This document shows positions 1-9,786 of a DNA stretch of 20,504 bases, piece after piece. The notes below the pieces were generated by a model. That model worked only from the letters and a program-made list of their open reading frames with translations. It ran no database searches and was not told the DNA's origin. The translations under genes were made by a program, and so were the position numbers. Every line of letters starts with the position of its first letter. The stretch's first letter is position 1. This DNA is from Rhizophagus sp. LPA8_4_AMF (Eukaryota > Glomeromycota > Glomeromycetes > Glomerales > Glomeraceae). Where the stretch lies: the NCBI GenBank assembly GCA_021464525.1, contig JADRCO010001301.1, positions 1-20,504 of the forward strand, written 5' to 3'.

Positions 1-475
1 CCAATAGAAAATATAATAAAAAATAACGTTTTCACAATATTTTTTTATTAAGTTATAAGAAAATGTTGCAAAAATATTTTCCAATAGAAAATATAATAAA
101 AAATAACGTTTTCATAACGTTTTTTTATTAAGTTAGAAGAAAACGTTGCGAAAATATTTTTCAATAGAAAATGTAATAAAAAATAATGTTTTCGCAACAT
201 TTTTTATTAAGTTAGAAGAAAATGTTGCGAAAACATTTTCTAATAGAAATTTAATAAAAAATAACATTTTCGCAACTTTTTTTATTAAGTTAAAAGAAAA
301 TGTTGCGAAAGCGTTTTCTAATAGATAATTAATTAAAAAAATGTTTTGTAATGTTTTTTTGCCAATTTAGTAAAAATGTTGCAAAAACATTTTTAATAGA
401 TAATTGGTTAAAAAAATGTTTCGCAACGTTTTTTTGATAATTAATAAAAAATGTTAGAAAACATTTTATAATATT
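1..475. repeat. Tandem array of ~80-bp hairpin-forming repeats
   Basis: About six head-to-tail copies run from the window edge. The marker CAATAGAAAAT or TAATAGAAAT recurs near 1, 81, 161, 240, 318 and 394, so the spacing shrinks from 80 to about 76 bp and the last copies are the most diverged. Every unit holds two inverted arms, a GTTTTCGCAACATTTT-type arm and a later AAAATGTTGCGAAAAC-type arm, separated by a TTATTAAGTTAGAAG-like spacer, so single strands could form a long hairpin. The array may continue to the left of the window. A short open frame at 146-328 only reads through the repeats and is not a gene. It may be a satellite or multiplied ends of a transposable element. Confidence 0.85.
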
Positions 476-1077
476 ATCCGTCAAGTTAATGAATCCTTTT
501 TTTAATAGGTCAAATCAGGTTAGATCAGATATCTGATCTGATCCGCTTCAGGTCAACTTTTTGCCTGACCCAAAAAATCAATCGAGTTAGATCAGATCAA
601 TTACCTGATCTGACCTAATCTATTCAGAGCTCTAGTTATAAAGACTGTTATTCAGATAAATTTTAAGAAAACTGGGAAAATTTGATTTTATAAGTGTAAT
701 AAATTTTTAGCTTAAAAAAAAATTTTTTTAGACAGATTTTCAAAATTTTAGTGTGATTAATATCTAAATAAATTTGTTTTACACGTTTATTATTTTTAAA
801 AGTTGGAATTTAAAAAAATTTATAACGTTTTTTAACTTCGGCCAAAATTATAATTTTCAGCCAGAATTAAGTAATGTTACCACTGGTGATCTTTAGCAAT
901 ACTCTAGTTTTTTTATTGGATTTCTTTTGTTCTTTTTATTCTTTCATTGATAATATGTAGTGAAAATTACTTACTAGTACGTAGTTTAATTTCGTATTTG
1001 TAATACTTATAATCGTCAATGTTTGTTTTTGTCTATATTATATAATAAAAATAAAAATAAAAAATGAAAGTATATTA
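476..1077. other. AT-rich intergenic DNA with GATCTGAT-type palindromes
   Basis: No coding signal is visible. Positions 505-625 are rich in CTGATC, GATCAG and CAGGTC words. They include a perfect 16-bp palindrome, GATCAGAT-ATCTGATC, at 523-538. A second imperfect inverted pair (TTAGATCAGATC against GATCTGACCTAA) lies near 592-618. Related words return near 2749-2774 and 18361-18560, so this is probably a dispersed repeat family. The rest is A/T-run DNA. Confidence 0.6.
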
Positions 1078-1226
1078 GGGCAGTGATATTTATTATGTAA
1101 TATTTTAGGGGTGGGTATTTGAACGTCATATAACATATAAGTATAACGTAAGATTTTTACATATTACATGAAGGTGGGGGTATAAGCTTATAATAAATGA
1201 ATATTATATAATATATGTCACTGCCC
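1078..1226. mobile_element. MITE-like element with terminal inverted repeats and TA flanks
   Basis: The left end reads GGGCAGTGATATTTATTATG and the right end is its inverted counterpart, ending CATATGTCACTGCCC-like. About 27 bp pair with roughly three mismatches. The 149-bp body has no reading frame, and both ends are flanked by TA (1076-1077 and 1227-1228), as expected for a non-autonomous Tc1/mariner-type insertion. The wider flanks are TTA and TAA, which are not identical, so a 3-bp PIF/Harbinger duplication is less likely. No transposase is present in the window. The TIR and TA are seen directly; the superfamily is inferred. Confidence 0.7.
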
Positions 1227-1228
1227 TA

Positions 1229-2748
1229 ACTGACTGAGGAACTAATATGTTATACAATATTCCTACCTGTCCTACATATAAAATTCACTAAAATATAATG
1301 ATCAATGAAGAAAATACCCCTGCAAAAAAACTTGGTAATCATTTAATCATTACATTTTTTGTCGCGTTCAAGTCTTTTAAATGTATTTGAACTTTGCTAA
1401 AGAGAAAATAACAACATCAGTGATTTTATTTCAGTATTTGTGATAAAGAAATTAATGTTTAAAAGTCTTAAACAAGTTTATTTTAATAAATTTTTAACAA
1501 AGAAATAAGTTATTATTGCCAAAAATATTTTTTATTATTTTTTAATTTAATTTTCTTTAATACATATTTTAGAATAATACAAGAATAATAGAATACATTA
1601 AAAGAAAGCCAAAAATGCACTAATTATTATGAAAATTTGGCAATACACAGCTATCACTAACACTAATATACTCTTGAATAACAGCTTTTAGAAACGTCGT
1701 GTATCAAAAGTTATAGCTTTGAGATATACTAAATAAATATATAATCGTCATATTCAGGGGTGGACAGTTAATCACAGTTATGATAGTTATACAGATTACA
1801 TAAACAAAGTAAGTTGGACTCTCGTATAAGTATTATTTATTCCATGAGGAGTTAGGAATAAATGAATAATACCCAAGAGCGTGTTATAACTGTTATTCAT
1901 TAGATTTAACATATGATTAACTATTTTTAACTATTTTAAACTAAAATTAGGAATTTCCTGGCTATCTATAATCTATATGAAACCAGGAACTCAGCTAATC
2001 ACTCGCAATTTATAAAAATTAGTATGAAGGTAATCATGAGTGACACTTAGTGTGACAGGGTATTATGGTTGGGAGGATTTCATTCATTAGTGGAGTTAAC
2101 CTGTCAGGCTGACACCTTGTGGCACGAACTCAGGACAGTCATGCAACACCTGTATAACATACAACGATGTCAAAGAGCACAAGAAGATGTTAAAGCAACA
2201 GAGATTGCCCAAAATTCAGGCATAGAAATACATAGCTAATGGCCAAATTATTAATTGCAGCAAAAATTGGAGATTATTATATAAAGTTTTATTAAAGAAA
2301 AATGTCTCCAGAAAGCCAAATAAGTATATCTTTAAGACAAACTCCTTCTATTTTCAAGAATAAGAAAACCTTTTAAATATATAACTAGATAATCTTTACA
2401 ACCTGTCTGTCACTCTGTCTGTTTGTAATTTCTGAAAAAATCCAACAAAGTTCTATTTGATATGGAAATTACAGAGTATCAATTATTACCTATAGTCCTA
2501 TTACTCCTATACTATTAAATACAAATGCATTTACTTCTAAAGATAGTTGTTATATACTTACCATTCATATTAATAGAATTAAAACTTTTATAAGTTCCAT
2601 TCTAGTATCCTAAATTACATTTTAAATTCCAAAGTTAAAAATAATGCAAGCAATTTTAGTTAATATTTAAAATCACTGAAATCTAAAAGAAATTGAACTT
2701 ATAATTTTATCAAAAATATCCAATAAAAAGAAGGATTTTTTAGCTTTG
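1229..2748. other. Long AT-rich intergenic stretch without a recognisable gene
   Basis: I see no coding region or RNA gene. One imperfect inverted structure occupies roughly 1757-1925. Its core pairs CTCTCGTATAAGTATTATTTATTCC-like sequence around 1819-1843 with GGAATAAATGAATAATAC downstream, and its outer arms carry AGTTAATCA and TGATTAACT. It may be an old inverted-repeat element, but the ends and target duplications are unclear. Positions 2030-2230 are less AT-rich and contain small inverted words (GACAGG, CTGTCAGGCTGAC) with no frame I can follow. Confidence 0.4.
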
Positions 2749-2774
2749 GGTCGGGTCAGACATCTGACCCGACC
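2749..2774. repeat. Perfect 12-bp inverted repeat in GC-richer patch
   Basis: GGTCGGGTCAGA is followed by a 2-bp CA spacer and then TCTGACCCGACC, its exact inverse complement. Further GACCTGACC words follow at once. It stands out from the A/T-rich flanks and shares the GTCAGA/CTGAC vocabulary of the repeats at 505-625. It is probably another member of that dispersed palindromic family; a terminator role is not supported. Confidence 0.65.
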
Positions 2775-3048
2775 TGACCTTGGCCTCCCTCTGTACCATA
2801 TTTGATACCTCATAATGTGGAATAATAATAGCATCAAATTCTCAAAGAAAAATGCAATTGCTTTTCTATGTATTTCATTTTGCAAATGTGCAATTCTTCA
2901 CTTCATACATGCCACTGCTTTACCAAATCTTTAGCCTTTTTTTTGTGTTTAGAAGTTGACCTATAAACTTGTCTCTTTGTGATATTATAAAGACAAATAA
3001 TTCAACCAATATCATATTCACCAATTTTATCTACATCTTTTGTTGAAG

Positions 3049-3450
3049 AGTACCATGTAAATTGCAGGATCAATAAAATAGAGCCATCCGGGTTTTGTGG
3101 AGATGTTTTTGTATCTCACAGACCCATGCAAGTTTCCATTCATTTGTTTGGTGAAAACAGGTTAGCTTGCTATTTTATGATGGAATAAGTCTTTATCATT
3201 TTTACGTTTCTTTTCAAAATGCAAAACCATAAAAACGGTCCCATATTGAGGATGAAAAATTTTGAGCACGAATGGTAATAGAATGTCGTAGATTTTTACA
3301 AGTTTGAAATGATAGAGAACTAACAGATTCATTTTGTATTACCACCTTATTTCTAGAAGTTAAAGCTTCATCAATTGCTTCGTCAGTCATACTGTATTTG
3401 CAGGAGCGACACATGTTCCCAGATAGCTGAATTGATAAGTTTCTTATCAT
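3049..3450 (-). pseudogene. Possible decayed coding fragments (unidentified)
   Basis: On the minus strand, about 3180-3049 reads openly for about 45 codons, including the run KNISTKPGWLYFIDP. A separate frame at 3450-3214 is open for 78 codons with an ATG and ends FYGFAF before a stop. Neither shows a domain I recognise. The plus strand is also partly open over 3050-3190, so strand assignment is uncertain. This may be a relic of a broken gene or transposon, or chance open frames in less AT-rich DNA. Confidence 0.2.
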
Positions 3451-3757
3451 TTAACCCATTCTAACTCAGATGTCACTAAATAAAGGATAATTCATAGGAT
3501 TTATATATTTCTTTTTTTTGATGCCATCTTCCTTTGTGGAATAACCCTTTTGCTCCACTTTACTACAGAATTATAAACAAACCTCGCCAACCATCCAACA
3601 TTTCAATAATTGTTTCTGAGAATGGTTGGAGTACACCTTGATTAGTAATGTACGATTGAGAATTTCTTCTGAGCGTCTTTATTTGGTGCGTGCCCTTGTT
3701 GCACTGGCTTTCCTCTTCCTGCTTGTTTCGCCTGTTTTGAAGTTCTCATTGATGTAG

Positions 3758-4131
3758 GGCAGCCCTTTTTCCTTGCATTCGATAGATGAAGATAGTGCTG
3801 AAAGTTCGTGCTTATCCGTTGGAGAGAACCACGAATTTTGTAGTGTGGAGAAAGAGCACATACCGGAGGAGGTCGAAGGAAAACCGGCACGATGGGTAAC
3901 CACAATTTCCGAGACTATTCTGCAACTTGTTCGTTCCAATAATAAGATCTAAAGTCCCAGTCATTTGAAGTTGACACCCGAGCCGATGTCGCTGACGAGT
4001 TCATAGGTTGGAAATCGGGTGCTGAGGAGTTGTTTCTGCCGTTCAAGGCCTTCTTACTAGAGACTCGAGTGTATAGGAAACCTTTCTTGGTGGCGGTGGT
4101 GGTGGTGTTATCAAAGTCAACTGGAAAAATA
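3758..4131 (+). pseudogene. Frameshifted coding relic, family not recognised
   Basis: This patch has clearly more G+C than its surroundings. One plus-strand frame, open from about 3758 to a stop near 3952, reads with pieces such as CLSVGENHEFCSVEKEHIPE and RWVTTISETILQLVRSNNKI. Directly after that stop another frame opens, to 4131, and reads pieces such as DTRADVADEFIGWKSGAEEL and FLLETRVYRKPF. The composition of both pieces is protein-like, which fits one coding sequence broken by a single-base shift near 3950. No start codon or full domain is visible. The minus strand of 3679-3939 is also open (ending ETSRKRKASATRARTK), so orientation is not settled. It lies just upstream of the importin gene and may overlap its promoter. 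Confidence 0.3.
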
Positions 4132-4272
4132 TGATATGTTGGACAATCGTAAGGTGTCTGACGAGACCTTTATGTAGTTGCACGTTGGACGGTAACACAA
4201 ATTCCGACAATACGTTAGTACTACATATATAGGTTTGAAATATAGGATGGTAGTCCCGATTAAAATTTTTAA

Positions 4273-7200
4273 ATGGATATTCAATTAGCTCAAGTTGAAC
4301 AAGTACGTGCTTAAAATTGTAATTTTCTAGTGAATCAAGACGAGTTAACATAGGTTGATAAAAATTCACTAAAGATAATAGCGCAACTCTATGGAAACGT
4401 AGACTCTATTTCGGCACAAGAATATTTGCAAACCCTTCAAAAGCAACAATATGCTTGGGAATTAGCACCACAATTATTGGCTTCTGAGGTTATAACGATC
4501 AATATTTCAATTTAGTTTTATAGAATTAAATCTAGGCGCTTAACCTGGTATGAATTTTTTTGGGTGGGCAAAAATTTAATGGATTTTTTTTTAATTACCT
4601 GACTATACAGTCAGTTAATTCTCAATTTTTCGGGGCCCACACTTTTCAAGTTAAAATATCGAGAGACTGGTAAGGAGAATATGAAAGAATAAATAGCAAT
4701 TATAATTATAGATTTACATATTTTTGTATTATTATTGATTTATTAATAAAAGAAATCATAAAACAAATTTTCTTCAAATATAAAAATCTCTCATTTTCAT
4801 ATATTTGTAAAAATTTTATTTTTAATTAAGGCATACTTTACCTCCTGACCGAAAAGAATGGGTCCGTAATGAACTTCTAAGATGGATTGTGCGTCTTTCA
4901 AATGGACCAATGGTCGTTATTACAAAATTGTGCCTAGCAGTAAGTTTTGCTAGATATTGCTTAATTAAGATAAATAATCTTTTTGCTATTAAGGATTAAT
5001 AAGATTAATAATGGAAATATCAAAGCTTACAGCCTTTGCACTTCAAGCGGTTCCTGAGTTTTGGACGAATTTTATATCAGATTTTCTCAATTATTTACAT
5101 ACTGAATCCATGGCTGTCTCAGCACAAAACCAGAGTCAACCTCTATTCATTGAATTGCCACTTCTTGAATTTTTAACTGTCGTTCCCGAGGAAGTTTTAA
5201 GAGCTGATTTGATAGGAGAAAGAAAGTAATAGCCAATATTTAATCAATTTCCGTGAATTTATTTATATATTGATTTTTTTTATCCGATTCTTTAGAGCAA
5301 GAGTCAATCAGGAACTTACTGATTCCATTCCACGTGTAATGTCAATACTAGAAACTTTACTATCTGCTCACCATGAATATTCGGAGCGGGATATTATATT
5401 AAAACAAAAATGTCTTCGATGTTTGCAAAGTTGGATCCAATATGGTGTACCTTTTGAGTAATGTACTTTTTTTTCATATATTAAACTTTAATTACTAAAA
5501 TTTAACATGATTTACAATATCTTATTTAAAGGATGCTTCACCTTCTCATCGATCACGTTATAGCTCTATTCTCGGTTGAATCAATGAACGATGCAGCAAC
5601 GGAAGTTTTAGTGGAATTTATTTCACAAACTCGTATTACTTACTATCAGAACACAGTGTGTGAGAAAATACTTCAGTGTATGACTGGAGACTGGGCGAAA
5701 AGTCAAATAACTAAAGCTATTAACGGTAAAATTTAAAGTTCCGACATTTGATCATATTATCGTATATAAGAGCATTATTATTTACAGAAGCGCGACAATA
5801 AAATTATTAATTCCCTAATATTTTTAGATGGAGACGAACTTGCCGCAAGAAATCTTTGTCGATTTATGACAACTTTTGGAGATAATTTTACGAATTATGT
5901 TGCAATAAATTTCTTAAGACAAGATATAGTTGTTTATTTGGAAATGATGTTAATGTTTGCAGGATTTCCTGGTTATTTTGGACAAGACCAAGAAATATCC
6001 TTTTTTTTTTGTAGTTGTCAATTTTCGTATTATCTCAGTGATTCTTAACATAGGCTACCATATACATTAGCGAGATGCCTTTGCAATTCTGGTTTATGTT
6101 ACAGGAATCTTTATGCGATCCAGAAGTAATTCCAGTCATTTCTGCATCTGATAACGATGTTTCCACATCAGATATTCAAACACTTAATATCTCACCCACA
6201 AATATTCAACAAATACGAGAATCATCCATTGTCATTTTTCGTAGATTGATAGAGGTTTTACGGTGTAAAGTACAATATCCGCCAGATTCAGAATGGGCAG
6301 AATTTACTAAAGGTGCCAACAATGATTGTTGCTTTTTGTCGATCTTATGTTCACCAAATTAAGTTATAAGATACGTATTTACAAATTATTTAGATGTAAA
6401 AGAGCGATTTTGGCATTATCGAAGGGATGTCGGTGATACAATTTTGAATACATATTATGTCTTAAGAGATCAAATGTTAGCTTTTTTGGTAGAATTGGCA
6501 ATATCTCAAATAAGTACACCGGGAAGAGATCAAAATCAGTGGCAGGTAGAAATTTATCCTTAATTTATATTGCGATCTAGATTATCTTAGATAATATTGG
6601 TATCATTATTTCTTTTAGGATTTGGAGTCTACATTATTTTGCATAAAATCAATAGCTGAGGCCGTAAGCAATGGCGAAAACATTTATTTACCACAACTTT
6701 TTGGTTCAGATGTTTATGGAAAATTACCTGTGCAAGGTCACACCAAGTTAAGGAACACTGCATTTTCGCTAATTGGTATTTTATAATTTTTTGATCTTCT
6801 TTACGATTTTAATGAAAGTATTATTTATTTATTGATAAATTTTACCTAAAGGTTCTTATGCAGATTGGTTTAAATCTAACCCTCAATACATACTTTCTGC
6901 ATTAAATTATCTTATACCTGCGCTAAGTGATATTGAATTAGCTTTAACAGCTGCTACAGCATTTAAAGAAGTTTGTGATATTTGTCGTGATTCGTTAGTC
7001 AACGGTATAGAAGATCTAGTGAATATGTATATAGTCGTTGGTCCAAACATCCAAGTATGTTTCTATATACCTCACCATTTTTGTGATATAATTCATTATT
7101 TTTATTTCATTTTATTTTCAGCCGAGGGAAAAACAAAAGGTCATCGAATCAATTGCGGATGTAATTCAGGTTTTGCCTCCAGAAGAGATGATACAGCCAT

Positions 7201-8937
7201 TATTGGTAAATTGATTTGTAAAAAATATCTTCGCAATCACAAAATTATGATATTTATTCATTATAATATATTTTGATAGTCTATAACAAGTGATATTATA
7301 AAAACGATGAAGGATATAATTTTACACGGAAGACAGGTCTTGATTAGTGGATGTTAATTTCTTTGATTAGTTTTTGTAATCTTTCTAAATTTTTTTTTGC
7401 TATTTGCTAGAACCCTTCACAGTTTAGGGAAATTATTATTACACAGTTGGAGTATCTAACATGTTGTGGACGTGGAATTCAACCACCTGATGAAAATTTA
7501 ATCGTAATTGATGATGATGACTTAAAAACTAAACAAAATCTTACTGTTTTTGATTCAATACCAGTTCAAGATTTGACCAATGCTTTGTCAGAAATTATTC
7601 GTAATATTGCCGAAATTTGGTATCAAGATAATGAAGTTACAGAGGTATTTTATTCAATATATATATATATAACTTTTTTTAATTTCTTCTATGATCGTTT
7701 GGGTTTAATATCTCGCTTATTATAGTGTCTTTGTAAATTTCTTAATATTGGGATTCGTATTACACCAAATTTACTTTCCATACCTTTCGAGGTCATTGTA
7801 CCTCTAATTAAAATTTCTTTTCAACGACATCCACACGCCAATTGGTTAGAAACTGCAGTTCAAATAGTGACCGTATATGGTTCAAGCCCTAAGCATGGTG
7901 TCGATTTGATGGATATGTTAATTTCCTTAACTTCTACTACTATACAACACGTGAGAAGTAAAGCTGGTAAGTTTTCAAGTGACTCATATTAAATGTTTCG
8001 TAATCGTTAAATTTTTTTTTTATTTCATCAGAGATGGAACAATATCCAGACATTGTTAATTCTTATTTTTTACTTATTACAAAGGTATGGGTTTGATTTC
8101 TAACACAACAAGGCCATTCTTATTCTTAGTTCATATAATGCTAATTTATGTTGTTATATCATGTAATTAGTTTCTTAAAAAATGTCCATTGTTATTGTAT
8201 TCCTTACCATCTGACATGTTCAATGGCATTATGACATTCTCTGTAGCAGGTTTAGGTTTGCAAGAAAGATTAGCCTTGAAGTCAGCAGTGAATTTTATAG
8301 TAAGCATTTATTAGTTCTGATCTTCTCTGTCATTATATCTTTTACTCATAATAACCACGATTAAAAAGGGAGAATTTATAGGGCAGGATTGTGAAAATGA
8401 TAAATTTGCAAAGGGGATTGAAAACGTGATGATGAATTATGGATTAGAGATAATGAGAGAATTATTATTGGTAAACAAGTTAATTATTTTGTATAATTAT
8501 GATATAATGGATAATAAATCATTAATTATTATTAGGGGATTGGAGGTAAATTACCACGATCATTTGTTAGTTCATTATCTCCTGTTTTATACAAGATGAC
8601 AGAACGCTACATCGAAGCCAGTAGAGAATGGTTAGGGATTTTATTAGCAGAGGTATTATTATGAATTTGTTAATTATTATTATCTATGATTTATTAATTT
8701 AATTTCATAGGATAATTTTCCTTCGCCACATGTGAATCAAATGGCTAAACAAAACTTTGCTAGAGGAATCCTGGGGTAAATTCTAGTTCTACAATGAAAT
8801 TCAATTTATTACTTGATATATTCATTAATTAATACTTTCTTAATAGTACAAGATCTCTTCAACGTTTTAAAGATATCGTGACTGAATTTTCAATTAAATG
8901 CCGTAACCTTGAAGGTTCAGCTTACGGTCGCTCATAA
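4273..8937 (+). CDS. IPO13: Importin-13/Kap122-type karyopherin (importin-beta family), 22 exons
   Basis: This encodes a Ran-dependent nuclear transport receptor made of HEAT repeats. Exons: 4273-4302, 4354-4488, 4611-4669, 4831-4939, 5026-5225, 5296-5457, 5532-5725, 5828-5994, 6066-6312, 6394-6545, 6619-6775, 6852-7054, 7122-7205, 7280-7336, 7411-7644, 7726-7966, 8032-8084, 8171-8299, 8369-8470, 8536-8652, 8711-8775, 8847-8937. They sum to 2988 nt, giving 995 aa with no internal stop; human importin-13 is about 960 aa. The importin-beta N-terminal domain covers about residues 15-90 (QYAWELAPQLL, then QFFGAHTFQVKISRDW). Importin-13-like blocks follow: LLEFLTVVPEE, CLQSWIQYGVP, ICR-like NLCRFMTTFG, MPLQFWFMLQESL, and C-terminal RFKDIVTEFSIKCRNLEG. 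The start MDIQLAQVEQ is the only ATG exon that joins in frame. All introns are GT-AG except the one at 5995-6065. Cargoes cannot be inferred from sequence. Confidence 0.93.
5995..6065 (+). other. U12-type AT-AC intron in the importin gene
   Basis: The intron begins ATATCCTTT, the exact minor-spliceosome AT-AC donor consensus. It contains TTCTTAAC (6042-6049), close to the U12 branch consensus TTCCTTAAC, and ends TATAC about 17 nt after the branch adenosine. Splicing AT to AC joins GGACAAGACCAAGAA to ATTAGCGAGATGCC in frame. The result, GYFGQDQE-ISEMPLQFW, matches importin-13 spacing (17 residues from the Gly to the Trp) with no gap. I tried the available GT-AG pairs: using GT at 6011 with AG at 6053, 6070 or 6074 gives a stop or the wrong frame. 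The phase is 0, between residues 352 and 353. Confidence 0.88.
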
Positions 8938-9786
8938 ATGCCTAACATTACAAGAAAAAACACGTGAACAGCTTTATATAATGTAAATATACAAAAAGGC
9001 TTGCTTATTCTTTTTATCCTTATGCTATTTATACGTCAAAAAAAAACCAATAAATAAGACTTTTTTATTAAGTTGTATATTAAATAAATATGTTAAATGT
9101 ATCGTGATTTATTTTTTGGTTTTCGGCTACGTCATCACTATATTTAAATATGGCAAATCTAAAGGATGGACGCTCTGTTAATTTCTTTCCTAAATAGGGT
9201 ATAATTTAGATTGCTAATTTATTTTTTAGCTTGAGAAAGATTTAGAAAAGTAAAATCTAAATATTCTTGCTTAAGATATTGTAAATTATAATAGTTGAAG
9301 GATTAGAATCTTTCATTAGAATCTATTATAAAAACGTATTAATTGTTTCGGATCCTTTTGAGGTATTTAAAATCCTTCAAATAAAAATCAAATAAAAAGA
9401 TATGAACACTACAAGTTAATTTCCTAATTTAGAAAATTGGTGAACAGTCGAGTCAGTTTAAATCACCAAAGTATTTGTGGCATAGTAAAATTTTTTTGGC
9501 GTTTTGGCGTTTTCCATTAAAAATCCGAAACTTTTTTTTTTCTGTTAAGCAAGAACCTTCTATGCCGGCTTTTTTACTACTGCGTATAATACGTCATTAA
9601 ATTTTGTTGAGGTATAAATATGTAATTTGTCAGGAAATTTCTCCTCTTGGTTTTCATTCTGAGAGAAGCGAGAAACGAGAAGCGATTTTTTCAAAACAAA
9701 ATTCCCACAAATATTATTCCTATCCTTATAAATATATCAAACTTCTTTTGTCACGATTATAACTTTCTTGTAACGACATTTACAAA
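8938..9786. other. Intergenic: importin 3' end and bromodomain-gene promoter region
   Basis: AATAAA at 9049-9054, 112 bp past the importin stop, is a plausible polyadenylation signal. The rest is AT-rich with no coding pattern. A direct repeat GGCGTTTTGGCGTTTT lies near 9497-9513 and two ACGTCAT words near 9128 and 9588; either could be regulatory but this is untested. TATAAATA at 9613-9620, about 167 bp before the next ATG, is a candidate TATA box. Confidence 0.5.
9613..9620 (+). promoter_or_regulatory. Candidate TATA box of the bromodomain gene
   Basis: TATAAATA lies in a pyrimidine- and A-rich stretch upstream of the ATG at 9787. It is a sequence match only. In DNA this AT-rich such words are common, so confidence is low. 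Confidence 0.25.

Noticed and set aside
146..328. 60-codon open frame in the left repeat array
   Set aside because: It simply reads through two hairpin repeat units; the repeated FATFFIKLEENVAK text mirrors the DNA period.
1757..1925. Third MITE at the left side
   Set aside because: The core pairs but the outer arms match poorly and no ends or target duplication can be fixed; kept only as a note in the intergenic entry.
4043..4369. 108-codon minus-strand frame with polyproline
   Set aside because: The proline run is the complement of a GGTGGTGGT repeat, and the frame overlaps the first importin exon antisense.
5995..6074. GT-AG intron alternative in importin exon 8/9 (GT at 6011)
   Set aside because: All AG partners (6053, 6070, 6074) give a stop or wrong frame, while AT-AC restores family spacing.
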